A DNA stretch of 64,000 nucleotides from Clostridiaceae bacterium (lineage in GTDB: Bacteria > Bacillota > Clostridia > Saccharofermentanales > Saccharofermentanaceae). The stretch is taken from NCBI GenBank assembly GCA_012728275.1, contig JAAYFK010000049.1, positions 1 to 64,000 on the forward strand, given 5' to 3'. How positions within the stretch are numbered: the first letter of the stretch is position 1; each line of letters starts with the position of its first letter. Below, piece by piece: positions 38,762 through 48,751 of this stretch. The notes under the pieces are model-generated. The model worked only from the letters and a program-made list of their open reading frames with translations. It had not been told where the DNA came from and searched no databases. The position numbers and the translations under genes are program-made.

Positions 38762-41549
38762 AACAATTCTTGTACTTCTTACCTGATCCGCAAGGACATG
38801 ACTCGTTACGCCCTACTTTCGAGCTATCACGCTTTGCTGGTGCTGACTGTGTTCGGTTGTTTAGAATTTGCTGCTGAGCTTGTCCAGCTTTTGGAACAGC
38901 TGCTGAATTGACTTCTTTACCCATACCTTCTGACATTGACGAAACAGCTGACTTTGTCTCTATTCTCTTCTCAGAAGAGAACCTGCCTTTCATCAATAAC
39001 TTAATAGCATCATCTTGAATGGCATCGTTCATGGCATCAAACATGTCTGAACCTTCCATTTTATACTCAACTACAGGGTCATGCTGAGCTATACTTCTCA
39101 TTCTAATAGATTGAGACAATTGATCCATCGCGTCAATATGATCCATCCACTTAGAATCAACTGTCGAAAGCAGTATAGCGCGCTCGGCCTCACGGAATAG
39201 GTCTGTTGTAAGTAGTTCTTCCTTCTCCTTAATTGCTTCAACTGCTTCGTTATTTACCCTAGATACTAAGTCCTCTTCGGTATATTCGCTGGAGTTCATC
39301 TTATCCATTAGTTCTTGAACTACTGGTAAAGCACCAAAAATATCATTAAGCTTCAATCCCAGAGGATACTTCTCCTTCTCTGGAAGGCCTCCATCTAGGC
39401 AGTACTGAGCAATACTTCTCTCAGCAACACGAGAAAGCATCTTCAGGAATGTCTCATGCATATCAGCACCATCAATAACCTTACGACGCTGATCATAGGT
39501 TATTGTTCTTTGAATATTCATTACATCATCATATTCAAGAACTGCTTTTCTAGAGCTGAAGTGCAAACCTTCCAACTTTTTCTGTGAAGACTCAATCAAA
39601 GATGTAAGAACTCCAGCTTGAAGTTCCATAGTCTCATCGACATTAAGGCTATTGAACATGTTTGTTACTCTATCACCACCAAAGATTCTTAGTAAGTCAT
39701 CATCCAAAGCCAAGAAAAACTTAGACTCTCCAGGATCACCTTGACGACCAGCACGTCCACATAGCTGATTATCTATTCTTCGAGACTCGTGTCTTTCAGT
39801 ACCAACAATTAATAGGCCGCCAGCTTTACGGACTTCGTCCGCCTCAGGCTTGATCTTTTCAGAGAAGTCTCTCTCCAATTCAATATAACGCTTTCTAGCC
39901 TCCAAAATAACTTCATCATTAGTTTCATTATGTGCATTAGCAGAATCAATTAACTCGTCAGTATATCCTAGTTTTCTCATCTCCTGCTTTGCAAGATACT
40001 CTGAATTACCACCAAGAATAATATCAGTACCACGACCTGCCATGTTAGTCGCAATTGTAACCGCACCTTTTCGACCAGCTTGAGCAACAATCTCAGCCTC
40101 ACGCATATGATTCTTAGCGTTAAGAACGTTGTGCTTAATTCCAGCCTTAGTGAAAATCTTGCTCAAGTACTCAGACTTATCAACGTTAACCGTACCAATA
40201 AGTACCGGTTGTCCCTTAGCATGAGCTTCCATAACCATCTTAAGAAGAGCAGTAAACTTACCCTTTTGAGTCTTAAACACAGCATCATGATGGTCAACTC
40301 TCGCTATTGGTTTATTAGTTGGAATTTGAATAACATCTAAATTATAAATGGATCTAAACTCAGACTCCTCAGTATAAGCAGTACCTGTCATACCAGATAA
40401 CTTAGAATACATACGGAAAAAATTCTGGAAAGTAATAGTAGCAAGAGTCTTATTCTCGTTAGCAACCTTTACACCTTCCTTAGCCTCAATAGCTTGATGT
40501 AAACCATCACTGTAACGTCTACCTGGCATTAAACGTCCGGTAAAGTCATCAACAATGATAACCTCGTCATCCATAACCACATACTTCTGATCTCTTTTAA
40601 ATACACCTATAGCCTTTAGAGCATTATTAATATAGTGCTGTAGTCCAAAATTATCAGGATCAGAAAGGTTTTCAACAGCAAAATACTTCTCCGCTTTAGC
40701 TACACCATTAGCTGTAAGAACAACAGAAGCAGCCTTCTCATCTATTACATAATCACAGTCACCAACAACTTCATCCATATCAACCTTATCATCAGTCTCA
40801 ACAACTGTATAAGGCTTCAAAGTTTTAACAAAAGAATCAGCCTTGCCATACAAATCGGAAGACTCGGTTCCACGACCAGAAATAATCAAAGGTGTTCTAG
40901 CCTCATCAATAAGGATACTATCAACCTCATCAACAATTGCATAGTTCAATTCACGTTGAGCTAATTGCGACTTCTTAACTACCATATTATCTCTCAGGTA
41001 GTCAAATCCAAATTCATTATTTGTTCCATATACAATATCGCATTCATACATCTCGCGACGCTTGTTGTTAGGAATTTCATGAATAATCAATCCAACTGAC
41101 AGGCCAAGGAATCTATAGACTTTTCCCATCCACTCACTATCACGCCTAGCTAAGTAATCGTTTACGGTTACTACATGTACTCCTTTACCTGAAAGCGCAT
41201 TCAAGTAAACTGGCATAGTTGCTACCAACGTCTTACCTTCACCCGTCTTCATCTCAGCGATTCTACCCTGATGAAGAACGATACCGCCGATAACCTGTAC
41301 TCTATATGGCTTCATTCCTAATACTCGAAAAGCAGCTTCACGCACTACAGCAAAAGCATCTGGCAAAAGACTATCAAGAGTCTCACCAATCTCAACTCTC
41401 TCCTTAAACTTCTTTGTCATTGACTGAAGTTCAGCATCTGACATCTTCGCATAAGTTTCTTCTAGACTAAAAACCTTATCAACTAAAGGAACCATTCTCT
41501 TTATTTCGTGTTCGCTATGTGTTCCAAAAATAGCAGTAATAATACTCAT
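38745..41549 (-). CDS. secA: Preprotein translocase ATPase SecA with C-terminal SEC-C motif
   Basis: EMKTGEGKTLVATMPVYLNAL, TNMAGRGTDIILGG, C-terminal [22 protein letters not shown]. Confidence 0.99.
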   Translation of the reverse strand: MSIITAIFGTHSEHEIKRMVPLVDKVFSLEETYAKMSDAELQSMTKKFKERVEIGETLDSLLPDAFAVVREAAFRVLGMKPYRVQVIGGIVLHQGRIAEMKTGEGKTLVATMPVYLNALSGKGVHVVTVNDYLARRDSEWMGKVYRFLGLSVGLIIHEIPNNKRREMYECDIVYGTNNEFGFDYLRDNMVVKKSQLAQRELNYAIVDEVDSILIDEARTPLIISGRGTESSDLYGKADSFVKTLKPYTVVETDDKVDMDEVVGDCDYVIDEKAASVVLTANGVAKAEKYFAVENLSDPDNFGLQHYINNALKAIGVFKRDQKYVVMDDEVIIVDDFTGRLMPGRRYSDGLHQAIEAKEGVKVANENKTLATITFQNFFRMYSKLSGMTGTAYTEESEFRSIYNLDVIQIPTNKPIARVDHHDAVFKTQKGKFTALLKMVMEAHAKGQPVLIGTVNVDKSEYLSKIFTKAGIKHNVLNAKNHMREAEIVAQAGRKGAVTIATNMAGRGTDIILGGNSEYLAKQEMRKLGYTDELIDSANAHNETNDEVILEARKRYIELERDFSEKIKPEADEVRKAGGLLIVGTERHESRRIDNQLCGRAGRQGDPGESKFFLALDDDLLRIFGGDRVTNMFNSLNVDETMELQAGVLTSLIESSQKKLEGLHFSSRKAVLEYDDVMNIQRTITYDQRRKVIDGADMHETFLKMLSRVAERSIAQYCLDGGLPEKEKYPLGLKLNDIFGALPVVQELMDKMNSSEYTEEDLVSRVNNEAVEAIKEKEELLTTDLFREAERAILLSTVDSKWMDHIDAMDQLSQSIRMRSIAQHDPVVEYKMEGSDMFDAMNDAIQDDAIKLLMKGRFSSEKRIETKSAVSSMSEGMGKEVNSAAVPKAGQAQQQILNNRTQSAPAKRDSSKVGRNESCPCGSGKKYKNCCGKNQ

Positions 41550-42001
41550 CTTTCACCTCGTGCTTTGTTCTTTATTCTCGCTAAAGCGGTTGCGTAACCG
41601 CCTTCTTGATTAACGTAACAGTTATTAACTCTTGAAATTGTAGTGGAACTAACAGTAGAACCAGTTCGCGTCTTACCACGTTCTCTATTTCTGCCACCAG
41701 AAAAAGTTCCATCAGAGTCATCCATTGCCTTGTCACTCTTAGGATTATCACTCACATCTCTAATTTCCTGAATAATCTCCTCATAACTCATTCCCTTATC
41801 TAGAAGTCTGACAATCTGCCAACGATGCATCATAGAGATTAACTCATTGCGAGAACACAAATCCACGAAAAACTTGTGCATCTCGTTCGGATCTCTCATC
41901 TCAAGAACAGCATCATACAAATCATTTAATGAATAGTATTCACTATCGCTAAATGACTTACACAATTCTCTGTCAAGTTTATCACTTCGCATAAGTATCA
42001 A
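41546..42001 (-). CDS. YerC/YecD (TrpR-superfamily) DNA-binding protein with hydrophilic insert
   Basis: Flanks match YerC (LCSRNELISMMHRWQIVRLLDKGMSYEEIIQEI ... GSTVSSTTISRVNNC..GGYATALARI); about 35 aa insert between them. Confidence 0.82.
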   Translation of the reverse strand: MILMRSDKLDRELCKSFSDSEYYSLNDLYDAVLEMRDPNEMHKFFVDLCSRNELISMMHRWQIVRLLDKGMSYEEIIQEIRDVSDNPKSDKAMDDSDGTFSGGRNRERGKTRTGSTVSSTTISRVNNCYVNQEGGYATALARIKNKARGER

Positions 42002-42228
42002 CCTATAATAGCAAACAAGTAGTCCACAAACTCAGACACATAACCGAGTAAAAATGCACACGCAATCGCGGTAACTAACAATACCAACAATATTCCACAT
42101 ACGCATCTGGAAAAGAACAAATCCTTCTTCGCCTTACGCAACTTATCGCCAATCGAAACATCATCCTTAATACCAGAAGTATTAGAATTAGCCAAAGCAG
42201 GGCGTCTAACTGAAGAATTTGATCTCAC
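41998..42228 (-). CDS. Small single-TM hypothetical protein; GTG start proposed
   Basis: Strong RBS TTAGGAGG upstream of GTGAGATCAAATTC; TM segment CGILLVLLVTAIACAFLLGYV. Confidence 0.65.
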   Translation of the reverse strand: MRSNSSVRRPALANSNTSGIKDDVSIGDKLRKAKKDLFFSRCVCGILLVLLVTAIACAFLLGYVSEFVDYLFAIIG

Positions 42229-42308
42229 TATCGCTATCCTCCTAAAATAATCTAATACATAATAACTCAAGTTTCACTTTTGTACAATAAAATATAGCTT
42301 CATGTATC

Positions 42309-43289
42309 TTACGATTCACCATATTGTTCTATACGAAGAGAAACGCCTTGTTGACTAGCATAATCTTGTAGTCCGACTATGGTATCAATGTCGTTTTGAT
42401 TTGAATTTGTAGGTATGACAACGATGAGTTCTCTAGTTTGAATACTGTTATTAGTGATGGTATAAGTACTTCCTTGCGAGTGTAGTGTTCCTCCATTAAA
42501 AGATGCTAAATCCTGTATTTCTTCAGTCACACGAGATGATATATTCTCATTATTACCTATATAAGAATTGTTCGTTAGATCTATACTAGTAATTGATGAG
42601 GCCTGACCATGTTCAAAGCTGTTAATAACAGGAAAGTTATCAGGCAAGTTTGCACCATACATATCCCTAAAGTAATCGCCTCTATCAAAATTATGCTGCT
42701 CCCATACACTTTCTTCACTTACTTCGGGCTCCTCGTATAAAAACAGTTCGAATTCCCCATATATCGGAACAACGGAGTAAATTCTCCTCTCAAACTCTCC
42801 TACCAGAGTTGAAAGGACATATGTTACTTCTACTTCAATAACATTTAATGACTTATTCGTCCTCAAATCTACATCTAGGACTTCAGGTATAAAGAATTCC
42901 GAACCGTTACGTTCTACATATATTGATAGTATTCTCTGTTCCATCGATGAAGAAAGTATGCCGTTAAGAAATAAATCTTGAATGGCTCCGCCAGTAAACA
43001 AATCAAGTCCTATTGCTCCTCCAAGAACTTCTATATTCTGTGAGACACATGCGTTTTGCTCATTACTGAAATCTGGTAGAGCATTTAGCATAGTACTTAC
43101 TGCGTCAGATGCCGTTGTAGACAGTGGAGTAATAATTGAATATTCTTCACAGCATTGTTCAACCGATTCTTGGAGAATAATATCCGTCCTATAAACATTC
43201 ATTATAGCTATAATTGATGCCACAAAAATCAACACTATTGTAAAAGCTATGGCAGCCTCTATCGTGATGTTACCCTGTTTTCTTTTCAT
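42309..43289 (-). CDS. TadE/pseudopilin-like membrane-anchored protein
   Basis: N-terminus MKRKQGNITIEAAIAFTIVLIFVASIIAIMNVY: short basic leader, Gly, Glu near +5, hydrophobic stretch. Confidence 0.65.
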   Translation of the reverse strand: MKRKQGNITIEAAIAFTIVLIFVASIIAIMNVYRTDIILQESVEQCCEEYSIITPLSTTASDAVSTMLNALPDFSNEQNACVSQNIEVLGGAIGLDLFTGGAIQDLFLNGILSSSMEQRILSIYVERNGSEFFIPEVLDVDLRTNKSLNVIEVEVTYVLSTLVGEFERRIYSVVPIYGEFELFLYEEPEVSEESVWEQHNFDRGDYFRDMYGANLPDNFPVINSFEHGQASSITSIDLTNNSYIGNNENISSRVTEEIQDLASFNGGTLHSQGSTYTITNNSIQTRELIVVIPTNSNQNDIDTIVGLQDYASQQGVSLRIEQYGES

Positions 43290-43297
43290 AAGTTCAC

Positions 43298-44680
43298 CTA
43301 ACTATACATCTGATATCCATCTTCAAAAGTATGCATTTGTCCTGCTTGGTTATATGAGAAACTCATCCCAATACTTAATTCTCCATAATCTCTTGAAATA
43401 ACGTTCATCATTCTTTCAAGAACGACGCTATCTGGAACAAAGAACATGAAGAAACACAAAATGTCTCGATATCCAACTTGAACAACGTCACTAATGCCAT
43501 CAGGTAGTGGTAAAAAATCGAACAAAGCTATACCTTCTCCATCATAGAGATCGATCATGTTTGAAATTGTCTCGGGAAGAACCATAAAATTGACTATGAT
43601 AAAAGAGTATAGCTCTGGCGGTAACGCTAATACTCCGCCAGTAAGAACTATAACAATTGCATCAATTATCTCGGCTATACCATTTACTATGCTCATTCTC
43701 TCAGGATCTAATAAGCATTGAACAATATTACTTATTTGAACTGTGCAATAGATAATTTGGCCACAATATACTATTGAAGGCAAACCGCTACTGCCACTCA
43801 TAATGTATTCAACATCAAAACAATTACTATCATGAATTTGAGCAAAAGCTCCTCCTTGTAAGCTCTCATCAATTAGTTCCCCTTCATCATTTTGCTGAGG
43901 AATCACACAATCAAAGTTATATGATGCATAGTGATAATTTACTAAGTGGAAGGCATAATTGTCTATGAAATCAGCTGACTGAATATTAACAGAATTAAGT
44001 GTGTCGAGAATTCCAATTAACGATGAAGCATCATTAACATTGAAGTCGAGGTTCTGATTCACCTGATTGCCAGAAGTTTGATTAATTGAATCTACAAAGC
44101 CTAGAAATTGTTGTATCTTTGATTCTAAGTTCTCTACACCTGGAAAGTAAGATACAACCTCAAGAATCTTGCTAACCTCTCTAGAATCTGATATTGCTTG
44201 AGAAAAGTACTCATAAGCTCCACTTGATGTAAATTCACTTATCTTCTCCTTAATTCCAAAATCGTCACACAAGTTAATTACATTACTGAGTAATCCCATC
44301 ATGGAATCCATTGCAATAGCACCGCCTCGATATGAATAGAAGTTGGCTATTGCCAATCTGAGTTCATCTATAGTCATGACTTCCACATTCTCAATGACTA
44401 AAGAGCCATTTGGATCTACATTGTTTGCAAGTAATGCATTACAGAAGATTGTGTCGTTAACTTCATTGCTAGTGAAAGCATATATTCCATAGTACTCATA
44501 AAGCTCACGATTATACGAAGAAAGAATACTCTCTATTTGAATTTTTAAGGCCCTATCTATAGTGATGCTTCTATTGATTACTACTATCTTAAGTAGATAA
44601 GTACTCTCAACTAGAATTAAAGCCGAGAGGATAATTGATAAGAATACAGTTGCTGATCCATGTTTACTAAGCTTTCTCAT
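43298..44680 (-). CDS. TadE/TadG-like membrane-anchored protein
   Basis: MRKLSKHGSATVFLSIILSALILVESTYLLKIVVI N-terminus; position in cluster; ATGA overlap with upstream gene. Confidence 0.6.
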   Translation of the reverse strand: MRKLSKHGSATVFLSIILSALILVESTYLLKIVVINRSITIDRALKIQIESILSSYNRELYEYYGIYAFTSNEVNDTIFCNALLANNVDPNGSLVIENVEVMTIDELRLAIANFYSYRGGAIAMDSMMGLLSNVINLCDDFGIKEKISEFTSSGAYEYFSQAISDSREVSKILEVVSYFPGVENLESKIQQFLGFVDSINQTSGNQVNQNLDFNVNDASSLIGILDTLNSVNIQSADFIDNYAFHLVNYHYASYNFDCVIPQQNDEGELIDESLQGGAFAQIHDSNCFDVEYIMSGSSGLPSIVYCGQIIYCTVQISNIVQCLLDPERMSIVNGIAEIIDAIVIVLTGGVLALPPELYSFIIVNFMVLPETISNMIDLYDGEGIALFDFLPLPDGISDVVQVGYRDILCFFMFFVPDSVVLERMMNVISRDYGELSIGMSFSYNQAGQMHTFEDGYQMYS

Positions 44681-44961
44681 GAGACAACCTCCACAATGTC
44701 TTCATAGATTAATCTATAGCAATAAGACAATCCAGAAAGGAACGAATTCATTTGCTCCTGAGATATACAAGTGGAATTAGCTCTATCAATTTGCTCGTTA
44801 GAAAGTATTCGTTCATCTTCACTATGAAACTCAAGCTCTTGAGTAAAATAGTATTCGCACTTCGAACAGTCAAAAAGAATCGTAGCTGGCCCTACAATTA
44901 AAGCAGCAAGAATTATTAATATAATCGAAAAAACAATGGTAGATTCCAAAGTCGAACCCAT
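44677..44961 (-). CDS. TadE-like small membrane protein; start at MGSTLESTIVF
   Basis: RBS GGGGGTGA then ATGGGTTCG; MGSTLESTIVFSIILIILAALIVGPATILFDCSKCEYYF. Confidence 0.65.
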   Translation of the reverse strand: MGSTLESTIVFSIILIILAALIVGPATILFDCSKCEYYFTQELEFHSEDERILSNEQIDRANSTCISQEQMNSFLSGLSYCYRLIYEDIVEVVS

Positions 44962-44965
44962 AAAA

Positions 44966-45002
44966 ATCACCCCCATATCTATAAATAGAATACAGGGGCG
45001 AT
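44966..45002 (-). promoter_or_regulatory. Hairpin between pheT and TadE-like gene; 3' arm contains the RBS and is followed by TTTT
   Basis: Minus strand ATCGCCCCTGTAT-(11 nt)-ATATGGGGGTGAT, 13 bp with G-U wobbles, then TTTTATG. Confidence 0.7.
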
Positions 45003-45049
45003 GGTTAAAATTTATCGACAAAAAAACACAAAATTCTACAAATCGATTA

Positions 45050-47410
45050 CTATTGTTTCAAAGAGACTCCTTCAGAATCCAATTCATTGACAATAACATC
45101 AACCACTTCTTTAACCTCAGCGCTTGTTAATGTTCTTTCCTTGTGTGCAAATAAAATACGCACAGTAATTGACTTACCAGAATCGTCAGAATATGTTCCT
45201 ACGACAGAAACCTTGCTAACTAATCCAGAGGTATCCATTGAGATTGCTTTACTAATTGGCAAGAAAGAATCTGAGATGAATGTAAGGTCAATTTCTATAC
45301 CCGGGAACTTGCTTGTCTCTTCATAAGAAATACTATTGTTAATGATGTTTGCAAAATCACTAATATCAATTTCTGCATAAACTATACTAGCCTTCTTATC
45401 TATCTTCTTACAAACACTTGGATGTACAACACCAATTTGACCAAGAACAACATCACCAGCGACAACTTCAAAATTATTCTTAATGTGTTGATACGAGTGT
45501 TGTGCTTCAACTGACTTAAATGCAAGCTGAGTGTGCTTGATATCGTCAGCAAGTACGCAAAGGACGTTGCGCAGCTCGAAAAATAGAGTCTCAGTATCTT
45601 TGATTTTCGAGAATAAAGTAATGCAAAGCTTCTTCTTTTCTACACACAGATTGTTTTCATCCAAGCCGAGTACTACTCTTCCAGTCTCGAAAAGACCAAA
45701 TTCAGAACTATACGAAGTGTTGTACTTCATCTGGCACAATTGAGTAGGTACTATCGAGCGTCTAATAGTCTCAATGTTTGGATTAGTAGAATTAATCAGT
45801 TTGATATTATCCTCAACATCCATTCCAAGAGCCTTGTACTCATCACTGTAAGCCCAAATATAAGATTGAATCTCATGCAAAGAGTATTTTTTTACCAATA
45901 TGTCCTTTATCTTATCTTCATCAATCTTCTCAATGGAATGCCTCAAAGGATACATTGGTGCATATGCTGTATGAATATCAAAATTGTCATAACCATAGAT
46001 TCTAGTTATTTCCTCGATGATATCAGCCTTGATAGTAACATCCTTCGTTGCCCTCCAAGAAGGTACTACAACACTAAAATCATCTCCATTATTTGTAACT
46101 TTAAAGCCTAATGAACTCAAAGTCTTAATTATAGCTTCGTTGTCGATCTCTATCCCAGTGTATCTATCTACATATTGCTTATTGAAGTCTAAAACAACAG
46201 TTTCATACTTGTAAGCATACTCATCAGTCAAAGATGAGACTATCTCAATTCCAGGATCAATTTCCTTCAACAGCTTAACAAATCGTGCAATTGCATAAAC
46301 AGTGAGTTCAGGATCAAGCGACTTCTCATAGCGCATTGATGCATCAGTACGATGAGACAGTCTTACTGTAGATTTACGTATGGAAACAGAGTTAAAAGTT
46401 GCTGACTCCAGTGAAAGAGTGTGAGTATCATCAACAATTTCCGAATCATATCCGCCCATGATTCCTGCAATAGCAACCGGTTTGTCACCATTACAAACCA
46501 TAAGGGTGTTCTCATCAATATTTCTATCTATACCATCAAGTGTTCTAAAAACAAAAGGTTTGTCAAAACGTCTGATTCTAATGCTCTCTACTTTTCGAGA
46601 GTCAAAAGCATGCATAGGCTGTCCTAACTCAAGCATCAAGTAATTTGTAAGGTCAGCAAGCAAATTAATAGAACGCATACCACAATAGAAAAGACGAATT
46701 CTCATGTTTACTGGACTAACATTTACCTTGATATTCTCAAATCTCAGGCACGAATATCGTTGACACAAAGGGTCTTCAATCTTCATATCAATAGCTGGTA
46801 GATTGTTATAGACAGATAAATCCGTTACTTCTGGAAGCTTAAGCTCTCTCTCAGCAAGAGCTGCAAACTCACGAGCAATTCCATAATGGCACCACAAATC
46901 AGGGCGGTTAGTTAAAGACTTGTTATCTACTTCGAAAATAATGTCGTCAATGTCATATAATTCCTTGATATCAGTACCGTTTGCTACATCTTCAAGAATA
47001 TCCATAATTCCATTGTTTTCGGCGCTAATACCAATTTCCTTTTCAGAACAGCACATACCATATGAAGTGCAACCAGCCAAATCACGCGGTTCAATTACTA
47101 TGCCATCAACATTCGCGCCCAAAGTTGCAAGCGCTGTTTTCATGCCAACTCGAACGTTAGGAGCACCACAAACGATATCAACGGGCTCAGCTCTACCACA
47201 ATCAACTTTAAGTAGATGAAGCTTCTTTGAAGAAGGATGGTTCTCAACAGAAAGAATCTGACCCACAACAACGCCAGATAGCTCTTTTCCCATTTCGAAA
47301 ATCTCATTCTCTACTTCTGCAGTTGAAAGAGAGAAACGACTAATTAGTTGCATTCTATCTAGACCAGTCAAATCGACAAAATCTGATATCCAATTCATTG
47401 ACAATAACAT
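45050..47410 (-). CDS. pheT: Phenylalanyl-tRNA synthetase beta subunit
   Basis: MNWISDFVDL, VVGQILSVENHPSSKKLHLLKVDCG, IVCGAPNV, B5/anticodon-fold domains. Confidence 0.97.
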   Translation of the reverse strand: MLLSMNWISDFVDLTGLDRMQLISRFSLSTAEVENEIFEMGKELSGVVVGQILSVENHPSSKKLHLLKVDCGRAEPVDIVCGAPNVRVGMKTALATLGANVDGIVIEPRDLAGCTSYGMCCSEKEIGISAENNGIMDILEDVANGTDIKELYDIDDIIFEVDNKSLTNRPDLWCHYGIAREFAALAERELKLPEVTDLSVYNNLPAIDMKIEDPLCQRYSCLRFENIKVNVSPVNMRIRLFYCGMRSINLLADLTNYLMLELGQPMHAFDSRKVESIRIRRFDKPFVFRTLDGIDRNIDENTLMVCNGDKPVAIAGIMGGYDSEIVDDTHTLSLESATFNSVSIRKSTVRLSHRTDASMRYEKSLDPELTVYAIARFVKLLKEIDPGIEIVSSLTDEYAYKYETVVLDFNKQYVDRYTGIEIDNEAIIKTLSSLGFKVTNNGDDFSVVVPSWRATKDVTIKADIIEEITRIYGYDNFDIHTAYAPMYPLRHSIEKIDEDKIKDILVKKYSLHEIQSYIWAYSDEYKALGMDVEDNIKLINSTNPNIETIRRSIVPTQLCQMKYNTSYSSEFGLFETGRVVLGLDENNLCVEKKKLCITLFSKIKDTETLFFELRNVLCVLADDIKHTQLAFKSVEAQHSYQHIKNNFEVVAGDVVLGQIGVVHPSVCKKIDKKASIVYAEIDISDFANIINNSISYEETSKFPGIEIDLTFISDSFLPISKAISMDTSGLVSKVSVVGTYSDDSGKSITVRILFAHKERTLTSAEVKEVVDVIVNELDSEGVSLKQ

Positions 47411-47425
47411 ATACTCTCTCCTATC

Positions 47426-48478
47426 TCACTCGTCATCTGTGAACTGTGACAAACTCTTCAAGTTTCCACTATTTAGATCACGAATATCTTTAATTCCATA
47501 CTTCATCATTGCCAAACGTGTTAGCCCTAAACCAAAGGCAAAACCAGTATATATTTCTGTATCAATACCACCGGCTTTAAGTACTTCCGGATGAATCATT
47601 CCGCAAGGGCAAAGCTCTAGCCAGCCACTGTGTTTACAAGAAGGACAACCTTCTCCTCCACATATCAAGCAATTAATATCCAACTCGAAGCCAGGTTCAA
47701 CGAATGGAAAAAATCCAGGACGAAGTCTTACTTTAATATCCTTTTGAAAAACCTCGGACAACATTGTCTTCATGAAGAAAATTAAGTTTGAAATTGAAAT
47801 GTTCTTGTCTACCATGACGCCTTCCATTTGGAAGAAAGTATTCTCATGGCATGCATCAGTTGCCTCATTTCTAAAGCATCTACCAGGAAAAATCGATTTG
47901 ATGGTTTTGCCTTCATTTACTAGCGAGTCCTTATATTTCTTATAAATCGCGTTCTGCGCAGCTGAAGTCTGACTCTTAAGAAGCTGACCATTCTCGAGAT
48001 AGTACGTATCTTGCATATCACGAGCAGGATGATGCTTAGGAATATTCAATGACTCAAAGCACTCATAGTCCGATACAATCTCACTATAATCTTCGACACT
48101 AAAGCCCATAGACTTAAAGATTCTCTCGCACTCTCTTTGAACAAGAGTTATCGGATGATATGAACCTCTGGTAAGATCTGCAGGAATCGATATATCAAAA
48201 TCAGGCATTGCATTTAGCTCAGCCTCGAGTTCCTTCTGCTTCAACTCCTCCATTTTTGAAGTAATCTTCTCCTGTGCTTGATCCTTAAGATCATTTACCT
48301 CTTGACCAAAAGATTTCTTCTCTTCAACAGATAAATCCTTCATAAGCTTAAGCAAATCGGTAATTTGACCCTTCTTGCCCAAATACTTAACGCGAACATT
48401 CTCTATATCCGCAACACTGGTAATCGAAGCAACTTCATCATTAATCTGATTACTCAACTTCAGTATTCTCTCGTCCAT
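47426..48478 (-). CDS. pheS: Phenylalanyl-tRNA synthetase alpha subunit; start at MDERILKL
   Basis: YLGKKGQITDLLKLMKDLS, GSYHPITLVQRE, FAFGLGLTRLAMMKYGI. Confidence 0.97.
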   Translation of the reverse strand: MDERILKLSNQINDEVASITSVADIENVRVKYLGKKGQITDLLKLMKDLSVEEKKSFGQEVNDLKDQAQEKITSKMEELKQKELEAELNAMPDFDISIPADLTRGSYHPITLVQRECERIFKSMGFSVEDYSEIVSDYECFESLNIPKHHPARDMQDTYYLENGQLLKSQTSAAQNAIYKKYKDSLVNEGKTIKSIFPGRCFRNEATDACHENTFFQMEGVMVDKNISISNLIFFMKTMLSEVFQKDIKVRLRPGFFPFVEPGFELDINCLICGGEGCPSCKHSGWLELCPCGMIHPEVLKAGGIDTEIYTGFAFGLGLTRLAMMKYGIKDIRDLNSGNLKSLSQFTDDE

Positions 48479-48489
48479 CTTTACCTCCA

Positions 48490-48715
48490 TAAAAAAAGTC
48501 TCATAACAAGTATGAGACGAAAATCCGTGGTACCACTCAAATTGCAGTTTCCTGCCACTCAAAGACCTTAATGCAGCCTATACATCTTGTCTTCACAAGA
48601 GAGCTCCCGAGTGGAAAATATTGTTGGTTCGAAATGACATCTCAGCATACTGTCACTCTCTGAATTCGTTGGTCCAACACCTTAAGCTCGTTCATTGCTC
48701 ATTAAATATATATAT
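48490..48715 (-). promoter_or_regulatory. T-box riboswitch leader of pheST (Phe specifier TTC proposed at 48631-48633)
   Basis: T-box GAGTGGTACCACGG on minus strand (48525-48538); terminator GTCTCATAC..TATGAGAC TTTTTTT (48491-48518); TTC in candidate specifier region. Confidence 0.92.
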
Positions 48716-48751
48716 TGATAGATTACATAATGCTAACCAAAAGGTCAAGAA

